Source: an uncultured Clostridia bacterium
GTDB lineage: Bacteria; Bacillota; Clostridia; Christensenellales; Borkfalkiaceae
NCBI GenBank assembly: GCA_947632015.1
Contig: CANRNP010000003.1
Span: forward strand, 1 to 64,000
DNA: 64,000 bases
Direction of reading: 5' to 3'
Shown piece by piece: positions 50,305 through 58,972 of this stretch; the stretch's first letter is position 1; each line of letters begins with the position of its first letter. The translations under genes and the position numbers were made by a program. Under the pieces are notes generated by a model. That model saw only the letters and a list, made by a program, of their open reading frames with translations, was not told the DNA's origin and did no database searches.

Positions 50305-52073
50305 AGATCCTTCTCGTCGGAAATCCGAATGCGGGCAAGAGCACCCTGTTCAACGCGCTCACGGGCGGGAACGCCAAAGTGGGGAACTGGCACGGCGTCA
50401 CCGTCGGCGCCCTCTCGCGGGAGGCGGAATTTCACGGAAAAACGTTGACCGTGACCGATCTTCCCGGCATCTATTCCACCGAGGGGATGAGCATGGAGGA
50501 GCGGAGCGCCTGCCGCTATATCGAGGAGCACAGAGAGGGATTTTTGCTCTTCGTGTGCGAGTGCGCGCGGCTTCCGCGCGCTCTGCCGATGTTCAAAAAG
50601 CTCTCCGCAGGCAGGCGTTGCGCGCTCGTCCTCACCAAGCGGAAGCAGTTCGAGAGGGAGGGCGGAAGGCTCGATCCCGCCGCGCTTCCCGCGGCGCTGG
50701 GGATCCCCGTCCTCTTTTCGGAAGGGCTGAAAAAGAAGGAATTGCGGGCGCAGGTTTTCCGCCTCGCGTCGTCGCCTATTTCCGTTTTGCGGGAGGACGG
50801 GCTCGATGAGCGGATCTTCCGTCCGCAGCGGGAAGAGCTCTCCCGCGCCGACAGACTGCTCACGAACGGGTTTTTCGGGATCCCGCTTTTTGCGGCGCTC
50901 CTGCTCTTCGTGTTCTGGATCACGTTTGCGCCGGGGATGCCCGGAGACCGCCTCAAATCGCTGATAGAGACGTTTTTTTCAGATGTGCTCGGCGGAATGG
51001 CGCGGCGGATCCCTTCCCCCGTGCTGAGCGGCTTTTTCGCCGACGGGCTGTGCGGGAGCCTCGGCTCCGTCCTCTGCTTTTTGCCGCAGATCGCCATGCT
51101 CTTCTTCGTGCTCATCGTGATGGAGGAGAGCGGTTTTCTGTCCCGCCTCGCCATGCTCACGGACGGCGCGCTGTCCCGCCTCGGTCTGAGCGGAAGGGCG
51201 GTTTTTTCCCTGCTCATGGGCTTCGGATGCACTGCCGCGGCGATCCTCACCACGCGGGGGCTGGACGAGAAAAAGATCCAGCGGCGGGTGATCCTCTGTT
51301 TGCCCTATATTTCGTGCAGCGCGAAACTGCCCGTGTTTTTGACTCTCTCCGCTTCCTTTTTCGAGAATCCGTTTTTCGCCGTCGTCCTGCTCTATGCGCT
51401 TGGAGTGGGGCTCTCGCTCGCCGTTGCCCTGCTCTTGAAGAAGGAAGCGCCGCCCTTCGTCATGGAGCTCGCGCCGTTGCAGATCCCGCGCCCCGAATTT
51501 GTTGCAAAAGCCTTGTTTTTTCAGCTCAAACAGTTTATAATAAAGCTGGGCACGGTGATCCTCGCCTTCTTCGTCGCATCGTGGCTCCTTTCCTCTTTCA
51601 ACTGGAAATTCGAGTACTGCGGCGTGGAATCGAGCATGCTCGCCCACCTCTGCGGGGGGCTGAAATTCCTCTTCGCGCCCATCGGCATGAACGACTGGAA
51701 GATCGCCTACGCCGCTCTTTCCGGGCTCATCGCCAAAGAAAACGTGGCGGGCGCGCTCGGCATGTTTTACGGCGGATTCCCTTACTCCGCGGCGAGCGCA
51801 TTCTCCTTTGCGGTATTTTTGCTCGCCTGCTCGCCCTGCGTCTCCGCGATCGCCGCAAGCGCCCGCGAACTCGGCTGGCGCTCCGCGCTCCTGAACGCGC
51901 TGTTGCAGACGGTGAGCGCGCTCCTTCTGAGCTATGCGGTCTACTTCCTGCTCACGGGCGGGGCGGTCTGCCTCCTTCTCTTGCTCCTTCCGCTCTCGGC
52001 GGGAGCCCTCATCGGAAAACATGAAAAAGTTCGTCGTCGGCGAGGCAAGCTCGCTCAAAAACTTCACGGATAA
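50280..52073 (+). CDS. feoB: FeoB-like ferrous iron transporter, divergent
   Basis: A 597-residue protein, shorter than typical FeoB (about 650-770). The G domain has G1 GNPNAGKST (14-22), a G2-like NWHGVTVG and G3 DLPGIYS (60-66). At the place of G4 (NxxD, guanine recognition) it reads VLTKRKQ (117-123). The membrane part has two gate repeats, with GFGCTAAAILTTRGL and LPYISCSAKLPVF in the first, and AKENVAGALGMFYG in the second, and eight or more membrane segments. GGGAGGT precedes ATG 50280. It is likely an Fe(II) transporter with an altered nucleotide specificity, or a related transporter for another ion. Confidence 0.85.
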   Translation: MRRRSQSVEILLVGNPNAGKSTLFNALTGGNAKVGNWHGVTVGALSREAEFHGKTLTVTDLPGIYSTEGMSMEERSACRYIEEHREGFLLFVCECARLPRALPMFKKLSAGRRCALVLTKRKQFEREGGRLDPAALPAALGIPVLFSEGLKKKELRAQVFRLASSPISVLREDGLDERIFRPQREELSRADRLLTNGFFGIPLFAALLLFVFWITFAPGMPGDRLKSLIETFFSDVLGGMARRIPSPVLSGFFADGLCGSLGSVLCFLPQIAMLFFVLIVMEESGFLSRLAMLTDGALSRLGLSGRAVFSLLMGFGCTAAAILTTRGLDEKKIQRRVILCLPYISCSAKLPVFLTLSASFFENPFFAVVLLYALGVGLSLAVALLLKKEAPPFVMELAPLQIPRPEFVAKALFFQLKQFIIKLGTVILAFFVASWLLSSFNWKFEYCGVESSMLAHLCGGLKFLFAPIGMNDWKIAYAALSGLIAKENVAGALGMFYGGFPYSAASAFSFAVFLLACSPCVSAIAASARELGWRSALLNALLQTVSALLLSYAVYFLLTGGAVCLLLLLLPLSAGALIGKHEKVRRRRGKLAQKLHG

Positions 52074-52815
52074 CACCTGCGCGCAGGCGTCCTTCTGCTT
52101 CCGCACCCTGCTCAAAGCGCGCGAGATCAGGGTGAACGGCGTCAAAGTAGGGGAGGACGTCCCGCTCCGCGCGGGCGACGAGGTCTGCTACTACATGACC
52201 CCCGCGCAGGAGCGCAAACGGGCGTTCTCCGTCGTCTACGACGATGAAAATATCCTCGTCGTCGATAAGGAGAGCGGGGTCAACTCGGAGGCGATCTTCT
52301 GCGAAACGGGGCTATTTCCCGTCCACCGTCTCGACCGCAACACCGAGGGCGTCCTGCTCCTTGCCAAAACGCGCACGGCGGAAGAGGAGCTTGTGGCGGC
52401 GTTCCGCGAGGGGAGAGCGGAAAAGATCTATCATGCGCTGGTTCTCGGCGCCATGCCGAAGGCGCACGCGGTGGAAGAGGGGTTCCTCGTAAAAGACGAA
52501 AAGCGGGCAACCGTCCATGTGCAAAAACGCGGCGCGGGCACACACATCGTCACCGAATACGAGGTCCTCGAAAGGCGGGGGGAGTGCAGTCTCCTGAAAA
52601 TTACCCTGCATACGGGCAAGACCCACCAGATCCGCGCCCATCTCGCGTTTTTGGGGCATCCCGTCGTCGGCGACGAAAAATACGGCGACGCGGCGTATAA
52701 CAGGAGCGCGCACGCAACGCGGCAAAAGCTCCTTTCCAAACAGCTCACCCTCCGCCCCGCAGGCGCGCTCGCCTATCTTTGTAAAATGACCTTCGTTTCG
52801 GCAAAAAATTTATAG
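52021..52815 (+). CDS. RluA-family pseudouridine synthase with S4 domain
   Basis: A 264-residue enzyme. The N-terminal 60 residues are an S4 RNA-binding domain (SFCFRTLLKAREIRVNGVKVGEDVPLRAGDEV), then the catalytic domain: VVYDDENILVVDKESGVNSE, Asp in PVHRLDRNTEGVLLLAKT, and LHTGKTHQIRAHLAFLGHP. It overlaps the feoB end by 53 bases, unusually long; the ATG at 52021 is needed for a complete S4 domain. Confidence 0.9.
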   Translation: MKKFVVGEASSLKNFTDNTCAQASFCFRTLLKAREIRVNGVKVGEDVPLRAGDEVCYYMTPAQERKRAFSVVYDDENILVVDKESGVNSEAIFCETGLFPVHRLDRNTEGVLLLAKTRTAEEELVAAFREGRAEKIYHALVLGAMPKAHAVEEGFLVKDEKRATVHVQKRGAGTHIVTEYEVLERRGECSLLKITLHTGKTHQIRAHLAFLGHPVVGDEKYGDAAYNRSAHATRQKLLSKQLTLRPAGALAYLCKMTFVSAKNL

Positions 52816-52833
52816 GAATTTCGCAAAAAACGC

Positions 52834-52881
52834 TTGACGGCGTTTTTTGATTGTGTTATTATATGAACAGTTATTCATATA
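52834..52881 (+). promoter_or_regulatory. Promoter and SmtB/CzrA-type operator of the metal operon
   Basis: TTGACG (52834-52839), a 17-bp spacer and TATTAT (52857-52862). From 52860 to 52881 lies an inverted repeat TATATGAA-cagtta-TTCATATA with perfect 8-bp arms over the transcription start. The core ATGAACAGTTATTCA closely resembles the ArsR/SmtB/CzrA family 12-2-12 operator. Repression by the encoded ArsR-type protein is strongly suggested. Confidence 0.85.
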
Positions 52882-52901
52882 TTGATATAAGAGGAGACAA
52901 T

Positions 52902-53252
52902 ATGGCGCAGTGCGATCACGAAGCGCAGCATCATCTGGCTGCGGAAGCGGCGAAAACGAATATGCCGCAGGAAGAGGACATCGGGCGGGTGAGCGCCCTT
53001 TTCAAGGCGATCTCCGAGCCGAGCCGCTTAAAGATCCTGTTCGCTTTGCGGCAGGGGGAAATGTGCGTCTACCATATCGTGGAGGCGGTGGGGGGCACGC
53101 AGAGCGCCGTCTCGCACCAGCTCCGCATTTTGCGCGACAGCCGCATGATCAAGGCGCGGCGCGACGGGCAGAATATCGTATATTCCCTTGCCGACGAGCA
53201 TGTGCTCGCCGTGTTGGAGCTCGTCTGCACCCATGTGAATTGCAAAATTTAG
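52902..53252 (+). CDS. ArsR/SmtB-family metal-sensing repressor
   Basis: A 116-residue winged-helix protein. The DNA-binding helix is in TQSAVSHQLRILRDSRMI and the wing in KARRDGQNIVYSL. The alpha-5 site reads D98-x-H100-x10-H111-x2-C114 (ADEH...CTHVNC), the CzrA-type Zn/Co site with Cys for the last His. An N-terminal MAQCDHEAQHH and Cys55 (EMCVYH) could add a CadC-like site. It should release the operator when Zn(II), Cd(II) or Co(II) binds. AGAGGAG precedes ATG 52902; the longer in-frame start lies inside the operator. Confidence 0.92.
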   Translation: MAQCDHEAQHHLAAEAAKTNMPQEEDIGRVSALFKAISEPSRLKILFALRQGEMCVYHIVEAVGGTQSAVSHQLRILRDSRMIKARRDGQNIVYSLADEHVLAVLELVCTHVNCKI

Positions 53253-53261
53253 AGGCACGTT

Positions 53262-55310
53262 ATGCAAAAAATCATCAAGATCAAAAATTTAGACTGCGCC
53301 GCATGCGCGGCGGAGCTGAGCGAGGAACTCAACGGCATCGAAGGCATATCCGACGCCGTCGCCGATTTTATCAACCAACGGGTAAGCCTCTCCTATGAGA
53401 GCGAAGAGGCGCTTGAAAAGGCGATCTATTCCATCACGCACTTCGAGGAAGTCGAACTTTCGGAGGGTCCCGCGAAAAGAGAGCGGCATTTGAAAGAGAT
53501 CGTTTCCATCGCCGTATCGGCGGCGTTTTTTATCCCCGCGCTCATCTTGCAGTTGACGGGGATGAACGTCTGGCTCGTGTTTTCCCTCTTTCTCGCAAGC
53601 GCGATCGCCGCGGGCTGGCAGGTGGTGTGGAACGTGCTTCATTTCCGCCTTTCCACCTTTCTCGACGAAAATTTTCTCATGACGCTCGCCGCCGTGGGCG
53701 CGTTCGTCATCATGGAGCCGCTCGAAGGCGCCGCGGTCATGCTGCTCTACCAGATCGGCGAACTCTTGCAAAACATCGCGGTCGGGTCGTCGCGCGGGGC
53801 GATCGAAAAGTTGCTCGAAATGAAGAGCGATACCGCCATTCTTCTCGAAGGAGAGTTGCAGCGGGAAGTCGGCTCGGACGAACTTCGGGCGGGGGACGTC
53901 GTTCTTTTGCGCAAGGGAGATAAGATCCCCGCCGATTGCGTGCTGCTCGAAGGGGAGACCTCGCTCGATACCAAGTCTCTCACGGGGGAAGCCTTCCTCA
54001 GGGAAGTTGCGGCGGGCGAGGAGCTCCTTTCGGGTTGCGTGAACGAGGGGAACGCCGTGAAGGCGCGCGTGATCCGCCCCGCGTCGGAGAGCGCGGTCGC
54101 AAAGATCCTCGACATGGTGGAAAATTCTTCCGCGAAAAAGGCGAAGCCCGAAAAATTCATCACAAAATTCGCGCGCGTCTATACCCCGATCGTGGTATTG
54201 CTCGCGCTCGTCATCGCGGTCGTCCCTCCTCTTTTCCAAAACTACAACTTTACCGTGTGGCTGGTACCTGCCATAGAATTTCTCGTGATCTCCTGCCCGT
54301 GCGCGCTCATCATCTCCGTGCCGCTCACCTACTTTTCGGGCGTGGGCACCCTCGCCCGCTACGGCGTTTTAACGAAGGGCGCGGTGTATCTCGACGAGCT
54401 CGCAAAAGTAAAGACCGCCGCGTTCGACAAGACGGGCACGCTCACCGAGGGGAAATTTACCGTAACCAAGGTAAACGGAAGCGAACGGGCGCTCACGCTT
54501 GCCGCGGCGGCGGAGCGGAATTCCTCCCACCCCCTCGCGCAGGCGTTCCTCGGCACAAAAACGCCTTTCCGCGCGGAGAACACCGCCGAAATTTGCGGCA
54601 TGGGGCTCTCGGCAACGGTAGAAGGGAAACAAATTCTCGTGGGGAGCCTTCGGCTCATGCAAGAGCGCGGCGTTGCCGTGGAGCCCGTCGAGAGCCTCGC
54701 CGCCGTGGTCTACGTCGCCGAAGAAGGGGTTCTTGTCGGCTCGGTGGAGATCGAGGACCGCGTGCGCCCCGAAGCGAAGGAGGCGCTCTCGGAGCTGAAA
54801 CGGTGCGGGATCGTGCGCACGGCTGTGTTTACGGGGGATACGCGGGCGCGCGCCGAAGGATTGCTCCGCGATCTGCCGGTAGACGAGATCCATGCCGATC
54901 TCTTCCCGTCGGATAAGCCGAAGAAGGCGGAAACGCTCAAAGCGCGGGGACCGCTCCTCTATGTGGGCGACGGCATCAACGATACCCCCGTCATGGCGGC
55001 GAGCGACATCTCGGTCGCAATGGGGGGGCTGGGCAGCGACGCGGCGATCGAGGCGAGCGATTTCGTGCTCGCGAGCGATTCGCTTTCGGCGTTGCCGAAG
55101 GCGTTGAAGGGCGCCAAAAAGACGAGAAGGATCGTTGCCCAGAACATCGCTTTTTCCATCTTTGTCAAGATCGCGCTGATGGCGGCGTCCGTTGCGGCGA
55201 CGGCGACGGGGCTGTTCGCTCTCCCGATCTGGGCGGCGGTATTCGGCGACGTGGGCGTTATGCTCCTCGCGGTACTCAATTCCATGCGCATGCGCGGGAA
55301 AATCTCATAA
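53262..55310 (+). CDS. P1B-type heavy-metal transporting ATPase (Zn/Cd/Pb)
   Basis: A 682-residue P-type ATPase. The N-terminal metal-binding domain has CAAC (C12, C15). Eight membrane helices are expected, with CPC at 345-347 (ISCPCALI), then phosphorylation Asp389 (DKTGTLTEG), the SHPLAQA His-Pro loop and the hinge GDGINDTPVMAASD. The C-terminal helix GDVGVMLLAVLNSMR keeps the Asp typical of the P1B-2 (Zn/Cd/Pb) class, which excludes a copper pump. It exports metal and is controlled with the ArsR protein 9 bases upstream. Confidence 0.93.
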   Translation: MQKIIKIKNLDCAACAAELSEELNGIEGISDAVADFINQRVSLSYESEEALEKAIYSITHFEEVELSEGPAKRERHLKEIVSIAVSAAFFIPALILQLTGMNVWLVFSLFLASAIAAGWQVVWNVLHFRLSTFLDENFLMTLAAVGAFVIMEPLEGAAVMLLYQIGELLQNIAVGSSRGAIEKLLEMKSDTAILLEGELQREVGSDELRAGDVVLLRKGDKIPADCVLLEGETSLDTKSLTGEAFLREVAAGEELLSGCVNEGNAVKARVIRPASESAVAKILDMVENSSAKKAKPEKFITKFARVYTPIVVLLALVIAVVPPLFQNYNFTVWLVPAIEFLVISCPCALIISVPLTYFSGVGTLARYGVLTKGAVYLDELAKVKTAAFDKTGTLTEGKFTVTKVNGSERALTLAAAAERNSSHPLAQAFLGTKTPFRAENTAEICGMGLSATVEGKQILVGSLRLMQERGVAVEPVESLAAVVYVAEEGVLVGSVEIEDRVRPEAKEALSELKRCGIVRTAVFTGDTRARAEGLLRDLPVDEIHADLFPSDKPKKAETLKARGPLLYVGDGINDTPVMAASDISVAMGGLGSDAAIEASDFVLASDSLSALPKALKGAKKTRRIVAQNIAFSIFVKIALMAASVAATATGLFALPIWAAVFGDVGVMLLAVLNSMRMRGKIS

Positions 55311-55326
55311 AATTTTCGGCGACCGC

Positions 55327-55355
55327 TTGAAAAAGAGCGGCCGCCGTGCTATAAT
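55327..55355 (+). promoter_or_regulatory. Promoter of the adenine deaminase gene
   Basis: TTGAAA (55327-55332), a 17-bp spacer and TATAAT (55350-55355). ATG 55365 lies 9 bases after the -10 box, leaving at most a 2-4 base leader. Confidence 0.75.
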
Positions 55356-55364
55356 GGAAGCACT

Positions 55365-57107
55365 ATGAAACATCTTATCGATTGCGCCATGAAGCGCGAA
55401 AAATCCGATCTGGTCATCAAAAACGTCAGAATTTACAATGTTTTCACCGCGGAGCTCGAAGAGGGCGAACTCGCGGTCGCCGACGGCAGGATCGTCGCCG
55501 TCGGAAAGGGGTATGAGGGCAAAACCGAATACGACGGCAAGGGGCGGATCGCCCTTCCCGCGTTTATGGACGCCCATATCCATATCGAGAGCAGTATGCT
55601 CTCCCCCGAAGCGTGGGCTTCGCTCGCCGTTCCGCGGGGGACGTCTCTCGTCGTTGCCGACCCGCACGAGATCGTCAACGTCTGCGGGATCGCGGGCGCG
55701 GAATACATCATGGAAGCGTTCAGCCGTCTGAATTGCGGCGGAACGGCTCCGCTCGATGTCTGCTTGCAGCTTCCTTCCTGCGTGCCTGCCACGCCCTTCG
55801 AAACGAGCGGCGCCCGTTTGGATGGCAAGGAGACGGAGCGGGAAATTGCCCGTCCGCTCTTCTTCGGGCTGGGGGAGATGATGAACTTCCCCGGCGTTCT
55901 GGCGGCGGAGGAGGACGTGCTCAAAAAGATCGAGGCGGCGCATGCGAACGGGAAACCGGTAGACGGTCACGCGCCCGATCTTTCGGGCGAGGCGCTCTGC
56001 GCCTACCGCGCCGCGGGCATTTTGACCGATCACGAGAGCCTTACCGCAAAAGAATGCCGCGAAAAGGTGGCGCGCGGAATGTATGTGCAGATCCGTTGCG
56101 GCTCCTCCGTCAATAACCTCGCCGACGCAAAGGACGCGATCGACGGCGACAACTACCGCCGCTACATCCTCTGTTCGGACGACAAGAACGCCAAAGACCT
56201 CTCCACCCGCGGGCATCTCGACGACGCTCTGCGCCGTTTGGTCGCCGCGGGACTTCCCGCAAAGTATGCGATCGCTCTCACGACGATCAACGTCGCCGAA
56301 TGTTACGGCTTAAAGGACGTGGGCGCGCTCGCTCCCCGCTATTTTGCCAACGCCGTCTTGGTCGACGATTTGGAGAATTTCAACGTTTCGGCGGTATTCC
56401 ACCGCGGCGTTTTGGTGGCGGAGAACGGAAAACCCCTCTTCGACGCCGATCGGCGCTACCTTCCCGACGCCGTAAAGAGCACGGTAAAAGTGAAAAAAGT
56501 GACGGCGGAAGATTTCAAAATCGTGGGTCACGGCGGAAAATTCCGCGTGATGGAGATTGTGCCGTACGGGCTCTACACGGGCGAGACCTTCCTTCCCGCG
56601 CCGGAGAGCGAATTCTGCGTAAAGGGCACCGACCTTTGCAAGCTCGCCGTCGTGGAGCGCCATTTCGCAACGGGCAACATCGGGCTGGGGCTCGTGAAGG
56701 GCTACGGGCTGAAAGGCGGGGCGATCGGGATCTCGGTCGCGCACGACAGCCACAATCTCGTCATCATGGGGGACGACGACGAAGCGATGGCGCGTTGCGT
56801 CGCCCTTCTCGAACGGACGGGCGGCGGCATGGCGGTCGTTTCGGAGGGAAAAGAGGAAGTGTTCGCGCTCGATATCGCGGGGCTCATGAGCTCGGCTCCC
56901 GTCGGCGAAGTGGTCGCCCAAACGGGGCGCCTGCAAGAGGCGGGCAGAGCGATGGGCGTAAAGGAATGCTACGAGCCGTTTATGACGATGATCTTTCTCT
57001 CCCTTGCGGTGATCCCCAAAGTAAAATTGCTTGACGGGGGGCTGTTCGACCTCACCAAGTGGAGTTTTGTTCCGCTCGAAGAGCGCGAAACAGTTGACTT
57101 GCCGTGA
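55365..57107 (+). CDS. ade: Adenine deaminase
   Basis: A 580-residue amidohydrolase that turns adenine into hypoxanthine. FMDAHIHIESSMLSPEAWA carries the HxH metal motif, DPHEIVNVCGIAGAEYI and GHAPDLSGEALCAY follow, then ILTDHESLTAKE, and the C-terminal LVIMGDDDEAMARCV and GGGMAVVSEGK segments are specific to the AdeC family. GGAAG (55356-55360) is near the ATG but would be absent from the RNA if transcription starts at the usual distance. Confidence 0.95.
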   Translation: MKHLIDCAMKREKSDLVIKNVRIYNVFTAELEEGELAVADGRIVAVGKGYEGKTEYDGKGRIALPAFMDAHIHIESSMLSPEAWASLAVPRGTSLVVADPHEIVNVCGIAGAEYIMEAFSRLNCGGTAPLDVCLQLPSCVPATPFETSGARLDGKETEREIARPLFFGLGEMMNFPGVLAAEEDVLKKIEAAHANGKPVDGHAPDLSGEALCAYRAAGILTDHESLTAKECREKVARGMYVQIRCGSSVNNLADAKDAIDGDNYRRYILCSDDKNAKDLSTRGHLDDALRRLVAAGLPAKYAIALTTINVAECYGLKDVGALAPRYFANAVLVDDLENFNVSAVFHRGVLVAENGKPLFDADRRYLPDAVKSTVKVKKVTAEDFKIVGHGGKFRVMEIVPYGLYTGETFLPAPESEFCVKGTDLCKLAVVERHFATGNIGLGLVKGYGLKGGAIGISVAHDSHNLVIMGDDDEAMARCVALLERTGGGMAVVSEGKEEVFALDIAGLMSSAPVGEVVAQTGRLQEAGRAMGVKECYEPFMTMIFLSLAVIPKVKLLDGGLFDLTKWSFVPLEERETVDLP

Positions 57108-57122
57108 CTTTTTGCGTATAAT
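57094..57122 (+). promoter_or_regulatory. Promoter of the mgtE leader
   Basis: TTGACT (57094-57099), a 17-bp spacer and TATAAT (57117-57122). The -35 box overlaps the last codons of the adenine deaminase gene. Transcription would start near 57129, giving a leader of about 180 bases before mgtE. Confidence 0.85.
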
Positions 57123-57128
57123 AGAAGA

Positions 57129-57262
57129 GGTTGGGACAGGGCGCTCCCGCTCGTAAATTCCCTCCCAAAAAAGGAGAAAATGCAATGAAGGGACGAAGTA
57201 GCAAATATCATCCATGCCGTTTGAATTTTTTAGACGGGTCGTCCCTTTCTGTCCTTTTTTAA
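57129..57262 (+). promoter_or_regulatory. Structured leader RNA upstream of mgtE
   Basis: An untyped leader. A long hairpin has AAGGGACGA (57188-57196) paired perfectly with TCGTCCCTT (57239-57247), an inner stem CCGTTT/AGACGG (57217-57222 with 57232-57237), and an outer AAAAAAGGA (57167-57175) paired with TCCTTTTTT (57252-57260), which would hide the ribosome site of the leader ORF. GGACAG (57134-57139) can instead pair with CTGTCC (57249-57254), directly followed by six T, as a terminator would need. These alternatives look like a switch. It does not match the Mg2+ M-box consensus as I know it. Confidence 0.55.
57185..57262 (+). CDS. Short leader ORF upstream of mgtE
   Basis: A 25-codon ORF (MKGRSSKYHPCR..., ending SVLF) with an AAGGAG site at ideal distance and its stop codon inside the T-run of the leader structure. 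Its coding region forms the hairpin arms, so translation would change the RNA fold. Conservation is unknown; it may be a regulatory peptide or a by-product. Confidence 0.45.
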   Translation: MKGRSSKYHPCRLNFLDGSSLSVLF

Positions 57263-57307
57263 GATAGCGAGGTCGGCTCCGTCTTTTCGTGAAGCAGAGG
57301 TGGAGTT

Positions 57308-58972
57308 ATGACCGAAGAATTGAGACTTTTTTTACAGGAAAAAAATTATGCAGGGGCTGCCGCTCTGGTGAAAAAACCGGAAGAGGCGGCTTCTCTTTTG
57401 TCCGAAATGGACGATGGGGACGTCATCCCCTTCGCCCGCGAGTTGGAGAGCGATTTTCTCGCCGACGTCCTCGTTCTGTTGGACGCTCCCTTGCAGGAGA
57501 AGATCCTCTTGGGCTTGCATGACGACGAGTTGCAGGAGGTGATGGAGGACGTCTCGGTAGACGACACGGTAGACATCATCGAAGAGATGCCCGAAGAGGT
57601 CGCGCGCCGCATTGCCGAGGAAGAGGAGATCTTGGCGCTGCTCGAAGAACGGAAGTTCTCCGTGTTAAAGCCGCTCCTTTCCTCGATGAACGAGATCGAT
57701 CTTGCGGAAGTGTTCGACAGCGTGAAGGAAGAGGACCTCGCCGTTCTCTTTCGCATCCTGCCCAAAGACCTCGCCGCGCAAATGTTCGTGGAGATCGACC
57801 GCGATACGCAGGAAAAGCTCCTCAAAAAGCTCACCGATAAAGAGATCAAAGAGGTCATGGATGAGCTCTTCCTCGACGATACGGTAGACCTCGTCGAGGA
57901 AATGCCCGCAAACGTCGTAAAGCGTCTGCTCGCCCAAAGCGACAACGAGACCCGCGCCTATATCAACGAACTTCTCAAATACCCCAAGGACAGCGCGGGG
58001 AGCATCATGACGATCGAATTCGTCCGCTTTTTGCCGACGATGACGGTGGAAGAGGCGTTCTCCCGCATACGGACGCAGGCGATCGACAAGGAGACGATCT
58101 ACACCTGTTACGTCACCAACGAAAAGAGCGAACTCATCGGGCTCGTAACGGCGAAAGACCTCATGCTCGCCGATCCGAAGGCGCTCATCTCGGACATCAT
58201 GGAGGACAACGTCATCTATGCCGAGACGCTCGACGACCGGGAGGAAGTCGCGCGTAAAATTTCCGATTACGGCTTCCTCGCCATTCCCATTGTCGATCGG
58301 GAGAGGCGGCTCGTCGGCATCGTCACCGTCGACGATGCAATGGACGTCATCGAAGAGGAGACGACCGAGGACATCGAGCGGATGGTCGGTATCGTGCCCG
58401 CCAACAAGCCCTATCTCAAAACGAGCGTTTTTTCCATCTGGAAAAACCGCGTGCCTTGGCTCTTGATCCTGCTCGTCTCGGCGACGTTCACGGGGCTCAT
58501 CATCAACACGTTCGAAGCGAAGCTCAACGCCATATCGACGGTTCTGTTCGCCTGCGTGCCCATGCTCATGGATACGGGCGGGAATTCGGGTTCGCAGGTC
58601 TCGGTCACGATCATCCGTTCTCTGGCGCTCGGAGAGATCACCACAAAGGATACCTGGAAGGCGCTATGGAAGGAGATCCGCGTCTCTATTCTGCTCGCGC
58701 TCACGCTGGCGGCGGCATGCTTTGCGAAACTTCTGCTCATCGACAGGCTTTTGTTCGGCTTCGAGGGCTACACCCCGGTGCTGTGCGCCGTCGTCTCGCT
58801 CGCGCTCTTCTGCACGGTGGTGCTCGCGAAGATGGTGGGGTGCCTTCTTCCTCTCGGCGTCAAAAAGATCGGGCTCGACCCCGCCGCCGTCGCCTCGCCC
58901 TTCATCACGACGATCGTCGACGCGCTGTCGCTCATCATTTTCTGCGGTCTCTCGGTCGCAATTTTGGGATGA
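57308..58972 (+). CDS. mgtE: Magnesium transporter MgtE with a duplicated N domain
   Basis: A 554-residue protein, about 100 longer than usual. Residues 127-215 are the normal MgtE N domain (SSMNEIDLAEVFDSVKEEDL ... LDDTVDLVEEMPANVVKRLL). Residues 25-105 look like a second copy upstream (DDTVDIIEEMPEEV at 85-98 against DDTVDLVEEMPANV at 190-203). A CBS pair (MTVEEAFSRIRTQA, VIYAETLDDREEVARKI) and five membrane helices with the MDTGGNSGSQ pore motif follow. It imports Mg2+ and is gated by cytosolic Mg2+ bound between N and CBS domains. AGAGGTGGAG precedes ATG 57308. Confidence 0.92.
   Translation: MTEELRLFLQEKNYAGAAALVKKPEEAASLLSEMDDGDVIPFARELESDFLADVLVLLDAPLQEKILLGLHDDELQEVMEDVSVDDTVDIIEEMPEEVARRIAEEEEILALLEERKFSVLKPLLSSMNEIDLAEVFDSVKEEDLAVLFRILPKDLAAQMFVEIDRDTQEKLLKKLTDKEIKEVMDELFLDDTVDLVEEMPANVVKRLLAQSDNETRAYINELLKYPKDSAGSIMTIEFVRFLPTMTVEEAFSRIRTQAIDKETIYTCYVTNEKSELIGLVTAKDLMLADPKALISDIMEDNVIYAETLDDREEVARKISDYGFLAIPIVDRERRLVGIVTVDDAMDVIEEETTEDIERMVGIVPANKPYLKTSVFSIWKNRVPWLLILLVSATFTGLIINTFEAKLNAISTVLFACVPMLMDTGGNSGSQVSVTIIRSLALGEITTKDTWKALWKEIRVSILLALTLAAACFAKLLLIDRLLFGFEGYTPVLCAVVSLALFCTVVLAKMVGCLLPLGVKKIGLDPAAVASPFITTIVDALSLIIFCGLSVAILG

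Noticed and set aside
57129-57307. M-box (ykoK) or Mn2+ (yybP-ykoY) riboswitch upstream of mgtE
   Set aside because: The conserved core strings of these classes as I know them are not seen; left as an untyped leader.
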